A stretch of 39,851 bases of DNA from Bacteroidota bacterium (GTDB taxonomy: Bacteria; Bacteroidota; Bacteroidia; Chitinophagales; Chitinophagaceae), in the NCBI GenBank assembly GCA_018267585.1, contig JAFDYE010000275.1, positions 1-39,851 of the forward strand, written 5' to 3'. The notes under the pieces are model-generated. The model did not search any database. It was not told where the DNA came from and saw only the letters and a program-made list of their open reading frames with translations. A program made the position numbers and the translations under genes. Shown here piece after piece: positions 1 to 7,520 of this stretch (positions within the stretch are counted from its first letter, which is position 1; each line of letters begins with the position of its first letter).

Positions 1-975
1 AAAAAACAGCTGGAAAAATTCCTCGACTTCGACCCCAACCTGCCCAATAAGGCCGAAATGGTCAACAACTACGACTGGTTCCGCGATATGTCCTTCCTCG
101 ACTTCATCCGGGACGTCGGTAAACATATTACAGGTAATTACATGTCTGCCAAAGACAGCGTAAAAAAGCGTCTCGAAGGCGAAAATGGAATGAGCTTTAC
201 CGAATTTACCTATCAGCTCGTCCAGGGATATGATTTTTACTGGCTCTACAAACATCGCGGCTGCAAGCTCCAAATGGGCGGCAGCGACCAGTGGGGCAAT
301 ATCACCACCGGCACCGAGCTCATCCGCCGCAAAGCCGGCGGCGAGGCCTTCGCCTTCACCTGCCCCCTCCTCACCAAAGCCGACGGCGGCAAATTCGGCA
401 AGACCGAAAAGGGCAACGTCTGGCTCGATCCCGAAAAAACAACCCCCTACCAGTTCTACCAGTTCTGGCTAAACGCTTCCGACGAGGACGCCCAAAAATG
501 GCTTAAGATCTTTACTTTTCTTTCCCCATCCGAGATCCACGCACTGGGTGATCAGCATCGCGACCACCCGGAACACCGCACCCGTCAAAAGACACTGGCC
601 CGGCACGGCACCACCTTCGAGCATGGCGAAGCCGGCTACCAGAAAGCCATCGCAGACACCGAAAAAATGTTCGCCAACCAATCGGCCCCCGCCGAATCGC
701 TCAGCGAAGAAGACCTGCAATCCCTCGAAGGAGTTGCCCGCTACAGCTTCGAATCAGCCGGGCTCGGCGTCGACGTGGTCAGCTTCCTCGCGGATTCCGG
801 GATCATCGCCAGCAAAGGAGAAGCGCGCAAACTGGTCCAGGGCGGAGGCGTCAGCATCAACAGAAAAAAGGTGGAAGACGTCAAGGCTCTCGTTGACAGC
901 TCCCACCTCTTACACGGAAAATATATTCTGGTACAAAAAGGAAAAAAGAACTACTACCTGGTAACAGTCGGCTAA
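1..975 (+). CDS. tyrS: Tyrosine--tRNA ligase, 3' part (5' end outside window)
   Basis: This is a cytoplasmic class I aminoacyl-tRNA synthetase that charges tRNA-Tyr. The reading frame is open from base 1, so the gene enters from outside the window. 324 residues are visible and roughly the first 100, including the HIGH-type ATP motif, are missing. The TyrRS signature [12 protein letters not shown] is encoded near 265-300, and the KMSKS-equivalent loop appears as [13 protein letters not shown] near 390-425. The C-terminus is an S4 RNA-binding domain ([19 protein letters not shown] followed by [11 protein letters not shown]). The TAA stop overlaps the stop codon of the convergent GH125 gene. Identity is firm. 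Confidence 0.97.
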   Translation, partial: KKQLEKFLDFDPNLPNKAEMVNNYDWFRDMSFLDFIRDVGKHITGNYMSAKDSVKKRLEGENGMSFTEFTYQLVQGYDFYWLYKHRGCKLQMGGSDQWGNITTGTELIRRKAGGEAFAFTCPLLTKADGGKFGKTEKGNVWLDPEKTTPYQFYQFWLNASDEDAQKWLKIFTFLSPSEIHALGDQHRDHPEHRTRQKTLARHGTTFEHGEAGYQKAIADTEKMFANQSAPAESLSEEDLQSLEGVARYSFESAGLGVDVVSFLADSGIIASKGEARKLVQGGGVSINRKKVEDVKALVDSSHLLHGKYILVQKGKKNYYLVTVG

Positions 976-2444
976 CTCAACAATGCCGGTTGCATCTTAT
1001 ATGTTTTAAGAACAAACTCCCCGAACAGGGTATTCGCCCACGCAAACCAGGCCCGGGAAAATTTATTCACGTCATCCTTATGGAACGACTCGTGCATAAA
1101 CCCTTTACCCGCATGGCTGTTCTGCAATAGCTTCAGACAGTGCGCTACTTCCTGGGAATCATGGCTGGTCAATCCGCGGATGATAATGCTCAGCGGCCAG
1201 ATCATATCCAGCCCCGCATGAGGACCGCCAATGCCTTCCCCGGCCTTGCCTTTGAAGAAAAACGGATTCGACTCGCTCAACAACATCCTCCGTGTATTCT
1301 GGTACACGGTATAACCGCGCTTGTCGGGATGCAGCACCGAAAGATCTCCCTCATAATGCGGAGACTGCAGATAGGGCAGCGCCAGCAGGCTCGGCACATT
1401 GGCGTCGTCCATAAAGGTGTGGTTGCCAAAACCATCCGCTTCGTAGGCAAACACCTCGCCAAAGACAGGATGCTGGACGATGGCATGCTCGAGCAGCGCG
1501 GCATTCAGCTCGGTCTCCAGCGCAAAGGCAGGTCCATCCAGCTCTTTCCCGATCGACAGCGCCGTCAGCATCGTCCGCAGATCCCGAAGACTGCTCAGCG
1601 CAAACAGGTTGGACGGGATCAGGAAGGGATAGATCGTCGCGTCATCGCTGGGACGGAACATGGAATGGATAAGACCTACTTTTTTGGTCGGGTACCCATA
1701 GCCCCGCAGGGGAACCGTGTCCGTTGCAAAAGATGTCTTCCGCTGAAAACTATACGGTCCCTCGCCGTCCTTGCGCTGTTGCGTCTTAAAAGTTTCAAGC
1801 ACCTTCCTCATAGCCGCCACCCACTGCTCGTCGAAGGGCGATTTGTCCCCCGTTATCTGCCAGTATCCGTGTGCAAGGCGGATAGGATAACAAAGACTGT
1901 CGATCTCCCACTTCCGTTCATGGACACCCGGTTTCATATCGGTAAGGTCCGTGGCCTTCCACTCGCTGACCTTCGATTCGTCTTTATAAAAGGCGTTGGC
2001 ATAAGGATCCTTCAGGATACACTTCGCCTGCCGATGGATCACTCCCCGCACCAGTTTCTGGAGATCTTTGTCATCCTTCGTAAGAGAGATATAGGGCCAG
2101 ACCTGGGCGCTGCTATCCCTCAGCCACATGGCGTCGATGTCCCCGGTGATCACATACGTGTCGGGTTTCCCGTCGATCAGCTCAAAGTCGACCGTCGTAT
2201 CGAGGGTGTTGGGAAAACAGTTCTCGAAGAGCCACCCCACTTCCTTATTCCCGATATTCTGTCTCACCTCCCGGATCACCTTCTCCACCGCCTGGCTCTT
2301 GAACTTACGGCTGGCCTCCGGTATCCGGACGACCGGGAACTCCGCCCCCCTGCCACCCGCGGAAGCCGTCCCCACAATTTTCCCTCCGACCAACAAACTA
2401 GCTGAACTATATATTCCCTGCTGAATGAACCTTCTGCGTTTCAT
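972..2444 (-). CDS. GH125 family exo-alpha-mannosidase, probable Tat substrate
   Basis: The 490-aa protein matches glycoside hydrolase family 125 (formerly DUF1237), metal-independent exo-alpha-1,6-mannosidases. Visible family features are [18 protein letters not shown] (residues 101-118), the [18 protein letters not shown] block (178-195) and the C-terminal GKGFMHESF...[10 protein letters not shown] block (447-470). By analogy with characterised GH125 enzymes, D182 is the likely general acid and E452 the likely general base. This assignment is inferred, not aligned. The N-terminus KRRRFIQQG followed by a hydrophobic stretch resembles a twin-arginine signal, so the enzyme is probably periplasmic or surface-exposed. 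It is the last gene of a three-gene minus-strand group, 23 bp downstream of the permease. Its stop codon overlaps that of tyrS. Confidence 0.9.
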   Translation of the reverse strand: MKRRRFIQQGIYSSASLLVGGKIVGTASAGGRGAEFPVVRIPEASRKFKSQAVEKVIREVRQNIGNKEVGWLFENCFPNTLDTTVDFELIDGKPDTYVITGDIDAMWLRDSSAQVWPYISLTKDDKDLQKLVRGVIHRQAKCILKDPYANAFYKDESKVSEWKATDLTDMKPGVHERKWEIDSLCYPIRLAHGYWQITGDKSPFDEQWVAAMRKVLETFKTQQRKDGEGPYSFQRKTSFATDTVPLRGYGYPTKKVGLIHSMFRPSDDATIYPFLIPSNLFALSSLRDLRTMLTALSIGKELDGPAFALETELNAALLEHAIVQHPVFGEVFAYEADGFGNHTFMDDANVPSLLALPYLQSPHYEGDLSVLHPDKRGYTVYQNTRRMLLSESNPFFFKGKAGEGIGGPHAGLDMIWPLSIIIRGLTSHDSQEVAHCLKLLQNSHAGKGFMHESFHKDDVNKFSRAWFAWANTLFGEFVLKTYKMQPALLS

Positions 2445-2467
2445 AATAAAAATAAATATCCACCAAA

Positions 2468-3787
2468 CTAAGATATTTTTAGTTTAGCACGGTCAAAATT
2501 CCCCCTGAACGAATAATATACGATAACTCCGCAGGCCGTCAGGAACAAGCCCAGCAAGGCGGCAAGCCCCGTCGAATACAGGACGAACAGCCAGATAGCC
2601 ACCGAAAGCACTACCGGCAAGGGATACAGCCACATCTTGAAAGGCAGGCCGGCAGTCCCGTTCCGCTTTCGCAGCAATACGACCCCGACCGACTGCGCTA
2701 CGAACTGCACGAGGATCCGCATAGCCAGTATGGCGCTGATCGCTTCCGTCAGTTTCAGCAGCAGGCTGAACAACAATCCGAGTCCGCCGACGAACAGGAG
2801 CGACACATAAGGGAAATCCTTGCGCGGATGCAGCTTTGCAAACACAGGAAAGAAATTGCCATCCGCCGCTGCAGCATATGGCACCCGCGAATAGCCAAGC
2901 ACCACCGCGAACAGGGACGCAAAAGCGATCCAAAGGATCAGCAGCGTCGCGATCTGGGCCGTGTGCGAGCCATAGATCCTTTCCATAAAAAGGCTCACCA
3001 CGAACTTCGACCCCATCGCCTCCTGCCATGGGATCACCCCGACCACGCTCAGGTTCATGGCCAGGTAGAGGGCCGCAATGCAGAAGATGGATATAAAAAT
3101 GCTTCGCGGGATATTACGCCCCGGATCCTTGATCTCACCACCCAGGTGACAGACATTGTAATACCCGAGAAAGCTGTAGATCGTCTTCACCGACGCCTGT
3201 CCCAGGAGCAGACCGAACGCCTGGCTGAACATCGACTGTCCCCCGGATGGCAGACAGGAATAACCTACGTGCGGGTGCGTGAACCCGCTGATAATGATCC
3301 AAAGGATAATGATGATCACCCCTGCCCATAGAAAGACCGCCATTTTTCCTATAGTGCGGATATTCCGGTATAGCAGCGCCGTGATCACGATCACCAGCGA
3401 GCCGCTGACGGCCTTCTCCCACCAGTAACCCAACGGCAACAGGTAGTTGAAATACTGGGCGAATCCGATAGCCCCCGAGGCCACGACCATGGAGGATTGC
3501 AGGCAGGTCTGCCAGACAAAAAGGAACGACATCAGTCGCCCGCCCTTCCTGCCATAGGCCTCTTTTAAAAAATTATAGCTGCCGCCCGCCAGGGGATAGG
3601 CCGCCCCCAACTCACTCCAGATCATTCCGTCGATCAGCGCCGTCACCGCCCCGAATACCCAGGCCCATATAAAAAGATTGCTGCCAACCGTACTGATGAC
3701 GATCGACATGGTCACGAACGGCCCGATGCCCACCATGTCGATCATATTGATAGAGGTCGCCTGTAATAAACTGATTTCTCTCTTCAT
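2468..3787 (-). CDS. APC-superfamily amino acid permease
   Basis: A 439-aa polytopic inner-membrane protein of the amino acid-polyamine-organocation superfamily. The N-terminal SLLQATSINMIDMVGIGPFVTM contains the glycine-containing unwound first helix typical of APC carriers. GAAYPLAGGSYNFLKEAYG is the characteristic segment after helix 2. About 12 hydrophobic segments are visible. The frame is open 62 codons further upstream, but that extension is hydrophilic and runs into the preceding aminotransferase gene. I therefore start at the ATG whose protein begins MKREISLLQ. It lies between the aminotransferase (71 bp) and GH125 (23 bp), all on one strand, which suggests an operon. The substrate cannot be read from sequence; amino acid or amine is the family default. 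Confidence 0.88.
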   Translation of the reverse strand: MKREISLLQATSINMIDMVGIGPFVTMSIVISTVGSNLFIWAWVFGAVTALIDGMIWSELGAAYPLAGGSYNFLKEAYGRKGGRLMSFLFVWQTCLQSSMVVASGAIGFAQYFNYLLPLGYWWEKAVSGSLVIVITALLYRNIRTIGKMAVFLWAGVIIIILWIIISGFTHPHVGYSCLPSGGQSMFSQAFGLLLGQASVKTIYSFLGYYNVCHLGGEIKDPGRNIPRSIFISIFCIAALYLAMNLSVVGVIPWQEAMGSKFVVSLFMERIYGSHTAQIATLLILWIAFASLFAVVLGYSRVPYAAAADGNFFPVFAKLHPRKDFPYVSLLFVGGLGLLFSLLLKLTEAISAILAMRILVQFVAQSVGVVLLRKRNGTAGLPFKMWLYPLPVVLSVAIWLFVLYSTGLAALLGLFLTACGVIVYYSFRGNFDRAKLKIS

Positions 3788-3858
3788 GGAATACTCGTTC
3801 CAAAACACGCAAGATAACCCAATTGTTCGAATCCCCCTGTCCGCGGCAGACAGTCCCT

Positions 3859-5166
3859 CTAGAAGCCCTTCCTCCCCTCCGCAAACTCGCCAATCCCTGC
3901 GATCAGCTTGTCCAGGTCCTTCGTCGTCGTATACACATTTGGCGTCACCCTCACGCCGCGTATATTCTCCCAAACAATTGTGGTCGTATGTATCTTATAC
4001 TGACTGAAAAGAAAATCCTCCAGCTCATGCGGCTCTTTCCCTTCCACACCCACGACGCCGATCGCACAGCCAAAACCCGGCTTCATCGACGTATAAAGCT
4101 TCACTTTCGGAATATCCTTTACTGCCGCCATCCAGTAATTCTTCAGGTACATCAGCCGCTGCTCCTTCCTCGCAGGTCCGATCATATCGTAAAAATTGAT
4201 CGCTTTTCCAATCGCCTGCTCGATAAAAAAAGGCCTCGTCCCCAGATTCTCGAACTTCCGGATATTGTCCGCCTTCGGATCCGGCGCCGCAAACAACGGG
4301 AACAACCTCGCTGTTTTTTCTTTCTTTACATAGAGCAAACCAGTGCCGATACAAGCGGCCAGCCATTTGTGAAGGCTCGTCCCGAAATAGTCTGCCCCCA
4401 GGGATGGTATCGTGAATTCGAAATGGGCAAAAGAGTGGGCGCCGTCAACCAGCACTTCGATCCCTTTTTCATGCGCCGCATCGGCAATCTTCCGCACAGG
4501 CATGATCTGTCCCGTCCAGTTGATCACGTGCGTGACATGCACCACCTTCGTTCGTGGAGTGAACGCTTTTACGAATAACCCGGCCAGGTATTCATTGTCC
4601 TCGCTGGGCAGCTCCGGGCTGACCCACACCAGCTTGATGCCGTCCCGCAGCTCGCGCTGTTTCCAGGCGTTGACACAGTTGGGATAATCAAATTTGCTGA
4701 CCACTACCTCGTCGCCAGCCTTCAGGGGCAACCCAAAGATCACCGTCTCCAGGGCTTCGGATGCATTCCGCTGTATCGCGACCTCCTCCGCCGGGCAGCC
4801 CGCTATCCTCGCAAGGTCCCTCCGCAACGGCTCCCGCCCCTGGTCGAGTATGCGCCACATATAATAGCTGGGCCCCTCATTGCTGAGGTCATAGTATCGC
4901 TTCATCGCATCCTGCACCACCTTCGGGGAAGGCGACACACCCCCATTGTTAAGATTGATCAGCTCCGGAGAGACAGTGAAGGACTGCTGCACATAATACC
5001 AGAAATCTTCGTCCGACGCCAGCTGCCCCGCCGGGCGATGTTCCGCCGCGACCAGGGCCTTGTCCAGGTTACGGCTCCAGGCAGGGCGGGTCAGCGAGCT
5101 CAGCACAGCAGTAGCAGAGAAAGTGCCCACGGCATCTAAAAATTTCCGGCGGTTATAAGCAGTCAT
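3859..5166 (-). CDS. Class V PLP-dependent aminotransferase, Tat-exported (isopenicillin N epimerase/cysteine desulfurase-like)
   Basis: A 435-aa fold-type I PLP enzyme. VLVDGAHSF supplies the PLP-pyridine aspartate (D241), and GTSLHKWLAA carries the Schiff-base lysine (K267). HVTHVINWTGQIMPV is the usual class V block before them. The N-terminus NRRKFLDAVGTFSATAVLSSL is a close match to the twin-arginine motif (S/T-R-R-x-F-L-K) with a hydrophobic stretch, predicting export after cytoplasmic cofactor loading, as known for Pseudomonas PvdN. There is no cysteine at a desulfurase-like active loop that I can identify, so epimerase, lyase or aminotransferase activity is more likely than desulfuration. 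It is first in the minus-strand group with the permease and GH125, and divergent from lpxB across 52 bp. Confidence 0.88.
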   Translation of the reverse strand: MTAYNRRKFLDAVGTFSATAVLSSLTRPAWSRNLDKALVAAEHRPAGQLASDEDFWYYVQQSFTVSPELINLNNGGVSPSPKVVQDAMKRYYDLSNEGPSYYMWRILDQGREPLRRDLARIAGCPAEEVAIQRNASEALETVIFGLPLKAGDEVVVSKFDYPNCVNAWKQRELRDGIKLVWVSPELPSEDNEYLAGLFVKAFTPRTKVVHVTHVINWTGQIMPVRKIADAAHEKGIEVLVDGAHSFAHFEFTIPSLGADYFGTSLHKWLAACIGTGLLYVKKEKTARLFPLFAAPDPKADNIRKFENLGTRPFFIEQAIGKAINFYDMIGPARKEQRLMYLKNYWMAAVKDIPKVKLYTSMKPGFGCAIGVVGVEGKEPHELEDFLFSQYKIHTTTIVWENIRGVRVTPNVYTTTKDLDKLIAGIGEFAEGRKGF

Positions 5167-5203
5167 AGCACAGTTGGTTTATCTGTAAGATACCGAAAAA
5201 AAC

Positions 5204-5211
5204 TATCTTTA
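5204..5211 (+). promoter_or_regulatory. Candidate -7 element for lpxB
   Basis: TATCTTTA matches the Bacteroidota -7 consensus TAnnTTTG in seven of eight positions and ends 7 nt before the lpxB ATG. Only a distant TTG (5174-5176) is available as a -33 element. On the opposite strand the same 52-bp gap holds TATCTTACAG, a possible weak -7 element for the aminotransferase operon. Confidence 0.35.
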
Positions 5212-5218
5212 TCTCCTC

Positions 5219-6358
5219 ATGAAGTATTACATCATCGCAGGCGAAGCTTCCGGCGACCTCCATGGCAGCAATCTCATCCGACAGCTGAAAGAACAAGACC
5301 CATCCACCGATGTCCGCTGCTGGGGAGGAGACCTGATGCAGCAAGCCGGCGGTCACCTGGTCAAACACTACAAAGAACTAGCCTTCATGGGATTCGCAGA
5401 AGTGGTGATGAACCTCCGCACCATCCTCCGCAATATCGATTTCTGCAAATCGGACATCCTCGGCTACGGCCCCGACGCCCTCATCCTGATCGACTACCCC
5501 GGCTTCAACATGCGCATCGCCAAATGGGCCCGTCAGAAAGGCCTGCGGATCATCTATTATATATCACCCCAGGTCTGGGCCTGGAAAGAGAACAGGGTGC
5601 GCCAAATTCGGGCCAACGTCGACAAAATGCTGGTGATCCTTCCCTTCGAAAAGGAATTTTACAGGAAGTGGGACTACGACGTCGAATACGTTGGTCATCC
5701 CCTGGTCGAAGTCATCGATAATTTTCGCGCAACCGACGCCACAAACACCTCCCCCTACCCCAAACCAGTCATCGCCCTCCTCCCAGGCAGCCGCAAACAG
5801 GAGATCCTGAAAAAGCTACCCATCATGCTCGAAGCAAGCCGCTTCTTCCCCGACTACCAGTTCGTCGTCGCCCAGGCCCCCGGCCAGGACGGGTCCTTTT
5901 ATAAAGATATTCTCGCACCCTATCCCAATGTCTCTTCCGTACGCAACCAGACCTACAGGCTCCTCCTCCATGCCGAGGCCGCATGCGTCACCTCCGGCAC
6001 CGCCACCCTCGAAACCGCCCTCTTCGGGGTTCCCGAGGTCGTCTGCTACAAAGGCAGCCCCATCTCCTACCAGATCGCCAAACGCCTCATCAAAGTCAAA
6101 TACATTTCTCTCGTCAACCTCATCATGGATAAATTAGTCGTCAACGAGCTGATCCAGGACCAGCTGACCGCCGACAACCTCCGCCGCGAGCTCGACAGCC
6201 TCCTCCACGACCACGACCGCCGCCAGCAACTCCGCGTCGACTACCTCAACCTCAAGGAGCTCCTCAGCCAGGGCGGCCACGCCTCCGCCAACGCCGCCTC
6301 AAGCATCCTCCGCTTCATGCGCGAACATCAGGCGACCCGGACCCCCTCTCCCCATTAA
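5219..6358 (+). CDS. lpxB: Lipid-A-disaccharide synthase
   Basis: A 379-aa GT19 glycosyltransferase that joins UDP-2,3-diacylglucosamine and lipid X to give lipid A disaccharide 1-phosphate, acting at the inner face of the inner membrane. The N-terminus MKYYIIAGEASGDLHGSNLI is the diagnostic LpxB nucleotide-binding start. ISPQVWAWKENRVRQI, the LLPGSRKQEI motif and the C-terminal TSGTATLETALFGVPEVVCYK follow in the expected order, and length is normal. The last dozen codons (ending HQATRTPSPH) lie inside the first copy of a 77-bp tandem repeat, so the extreme C-terminus is set by the repeat and not by the enzyme fold. Confidence 0.96.
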   Translation: MKYYIIAGEASGDLHGSNLIRQLKEQDPSTDVRCWGGDLMQQAGGHLVKHYKELAFMGFAEVVMNLRTILRNIDFCKSDILGYGPDALILIDYPGFNMRIAKWARQKGLRIIYYISPQVWAWKENRVRQIRANVDKMLVILPFEKEFYRKWDYDVEYVGHPLVEVIDNFRATDATNTSPYPKPVIALLPGSRKQEILKKLPIMLEASRFFPDYQFVVAQAPGQDGSFYKDILAPYPNVSSVRNQTYRLLLHAEAACVTSGTATLETALFGVPEVVCYKGSPISYQIAKRLIKVKYISLVNLIMDKLVVNELIQDQLTADNLRRELDSLLHDHDRRQQLRVDYLNLKELLSQGGHASANAASSILRFMREHQATRTPSPH

Positions 6359-6560
6359 CTCCCCGAACACCCGGCAAACGAGCCTTCCGTTAATTACGCG
6401 AACACCAGGCGACCCGGACCCCGTCTCCCCGTTAACTCCCCGAACACCCGGCAAACGAGCCCCCCGTTAATTACGCGAACACCAGGCGACCCGGACCCCG
6501 TCTCCCCATTAACTCCCCGAACACCCGGCAAACGAGCCCCCCGTTAATTACGCGAACACC
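6321..6560. repeat. 77-bp tandem repeat, three copies plus a 9-nt partial
   Basis: Units begin at 6321, 6398 and 6475, each with GCGAACAyCAGGCGACC, and a 9-nt remnant begins at 6552. Copies differ by only a few substitutions (for example TT/CC near 6384 and 6461). Each unit is itself a diverged dimer: a TTAACTCCCCGAACACCCGG half and a TTAATTACGCGAACACCAGG half. Copy 1 overlaps the 3' end and stop codon of lpxB. Because 77 is not a multiple of three, the array cannot code as a protein repeat. There are no CRISPR-type spacers. It fills most of the gap up to the convergent DUF6728-type gene. Confidence 0.95.
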
Positions 6561-6588
6561 CCACGCCCTGTCCGCCCTTCCCATTAAA

Positions 6589-6762
6589 TTAATGATGTCT
6601 GAAAAAAATTAACCGCACAATGATCACAATGATCGCCACCAAGAACATAAAAATAGAAATACGGTTGATCCCATGCATATACTTCATCCATTGCGTATGC
6701 GGCGCCTTCGGATCCCTCTTCCTGAGATAGAAATATTCGGCCAATTGCCTCAAAAATCCCAT
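6589..6762 (-). CDS. DUF6728-type small membrane protein
   Basis: A 57-aa protein starting MGFLRQLAEYFYLRKRDPKA, followed by KYMHGINRISIFMFLV and one transmembrane helix rich in I and V near the C-terminus. The pattern of a charged, aromatic N-terminus and a HGINRIS motif before a single membrane span matches the small Bacteroidota family I recognise as DUF6728, of unknown function. The frame is open upstream to 6915, but that part runs through promoter sequence, so I use the ATG at 6760-6762. It is convergent with lpxB and divergent from tRNA-Ala. Confidence 0.75.
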   Translation of the reverse strand: MGFLRQLAEYFYLRKRDPKAPHTQWMKYMHGINRISIFMFLVAIIVIIVRLIFFRHH

Positions 6763-6802
6763 ATCATTAAAATTGAGTCCTCCCCCAACTCGGAGCAGTC
6801 CC

Positions 6803-6810
6803 CAAAAATA
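6803..6810 (-). promoter_or_regulatory. Candidate -7 element for the DUF6728-type gene
   Basis: On the minus strand this reads TATTTTTG, a full match to TAnnTTTG, 40 nt upstream of the start codon. No well-spaced -33 TTG was found. Confidence 0.4.
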
Positions 6811-6832
6811 GATAACACCCGGAATTTTTAAA

Positions 6833-6861
6833 TTGTTTAACCCAAAAATCCCATATATTTG
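6833..6861 (+). promoter_or_regulatory. Bacteroidota-type promoter of tRNA-Ala
   Basis: A TTG at 6833-6835 and a perfect -7 element TATATTTG at 6854-6861 are separated by 18 nt, matching the housekeeping sigma consensus of the phylum. The tRNA begins 60 nt after the -7 element, which leaves a leader of roughly 55 nt. Confidence 0.6.
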
Positions 6862-6921
6862 CACTCCCAAATCCGGCCGCCCCGGGCCCAAATCCGGTCC
6901 ACGCCGCCGAAACACAAAAAT

Positions 6922-6995
6922 GGGGGTTTAGCTCAGTTGGCTAGAGCGTTTGCATGGCATGCAAAAGGTCACCGGTTCGACTCCGGTAATCTCCA
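6922..6995 (+). tRNA. tRNA-Ala (anticodon GGC)
   Basis: A 74-nt cloverleaf can be folded by hand. The acceptor GGGGGTT pairs with AATCTCC, with G-T pairs at two positions. The D arm is GCTC/GAGC, the anticodon stem is TTTGC/GCAAA with loop ATGGCAT (anticodon GGC, alanine), and the T arm is ACCGG/CCGGT with loop TTCGACT. The discriminator is A, and CCA is not encoded. It decodes GCC, which fits the C-ending codon preference of the surrounding genes. Confidence 0.97.
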
Positions 6996-6997
6996 CA

Positions 6998-7029
6998 AAG
7001 CCGGACTTCAGGTCCGGCTTCTTCAATTT
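6998..7029 (+). terminator. Rho-independent terminator after tRNA-Ala
   Basis: A perfect 9-bp stem AAGCCGGAC/GTCCGGCTT with a 5-nt loop starts 3 nt after the tRNA. It is followed by the pyrimidine- and T-containing tract CTTCAATTT. Confidence 0.75.
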
Positions 7030-7507
7030 CATCCATTTCCAACATCTTTTATCGCCGAGCGTCAATCACCGGCACAACATCCCCGCCACTTTGCTGCACC
7101 CCGACAGCAATATTTATCAGCTACCCGATCATCAGGCAGACTCCCGCAATAGCAGGAACCTTCATCACGGCCTCCACCGGCTCACCATCGCCCCCTAATT
7201 GATATCTGCCAATAGCACCCGGCGCACTTGCTGGCAGGACTATATTTAAAGAAGCTGCGGACACCCGGAAACCCATCGGGCAAATCAATAATTGGCATGA
7301 GAAATCGCTCGCCTTCAGGATAAATAAACTCCTGACCTCACGACCATTACCTTCGCGGAGCATGAGCCCCGCGCCGGATGACAAAAGAAATACCGGCCTT
7401 CCTTATTATAAGGCGGCAATGAAATACATATGCAACTGACTTAAAACAACTTAATCCCAACTCCGCCTTACTGCAACCTCCATTGCTGTTTCCTTCGCAG
7501 AAAACCG
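7030..7507. other. Intergenic region without a convincing gene
   Basis: About 480 bp between the tRNA terminator and the histidine kinase promoter. A minus-strand frame of 87 codons (7121-7384) has no recognisable domain and no supporting start signal. No mobile element ends, tRNA-like fold or long repeat was seen. Confidence 0.5.
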
Positions 7508-7520
7508 CATCTTTGCGGTT
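7483..7520 (+). promoter_or_regulatory. Promoter and 7-bp inverted repeat abutting the kinase start
   Basis: A TTG at 7483-7485 and a -7-like CATCTTTG at 7508-7515 are 22 nt apart. The -7 element ends only 5 nt before the ATG at 7521, so the transcript may be leaderless or nearly so. An inverted repeat AACCGCA-TCTT-TGCGGTT (7503-7520) covers the -7 element and touches the start codon. It could be an operator or, if transcribed, a hairpin. Confidence 0.45.

Noticed and set aside
1140-2405. Plus-strand open frame of about 420 codons opposite the GH125 gene
   Set aside because: Antisense shadow of a confidently identified enzyme; no domain in the translation.
3837-3853. Hairpin after the aminotransferase gene as a terminator
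   Set aside because: Only a 5-bp continuous stem, with no T-tract in the direction of transcription; more consistent with read-through into the permease gene.
6321-6560. Possible CRISPR array
   Set aside because: Units are contiguous and near-identical along their full 77 bp; there are no unique spacers and no cas genes nearby.
7121-7384. Minus-strand open frame of 87 codons in the large intergenic gap
   Set aside because: No recognised domain, signal peptide or promoter, and no start with supporting context; likely chance opening in GC-rich DNA.
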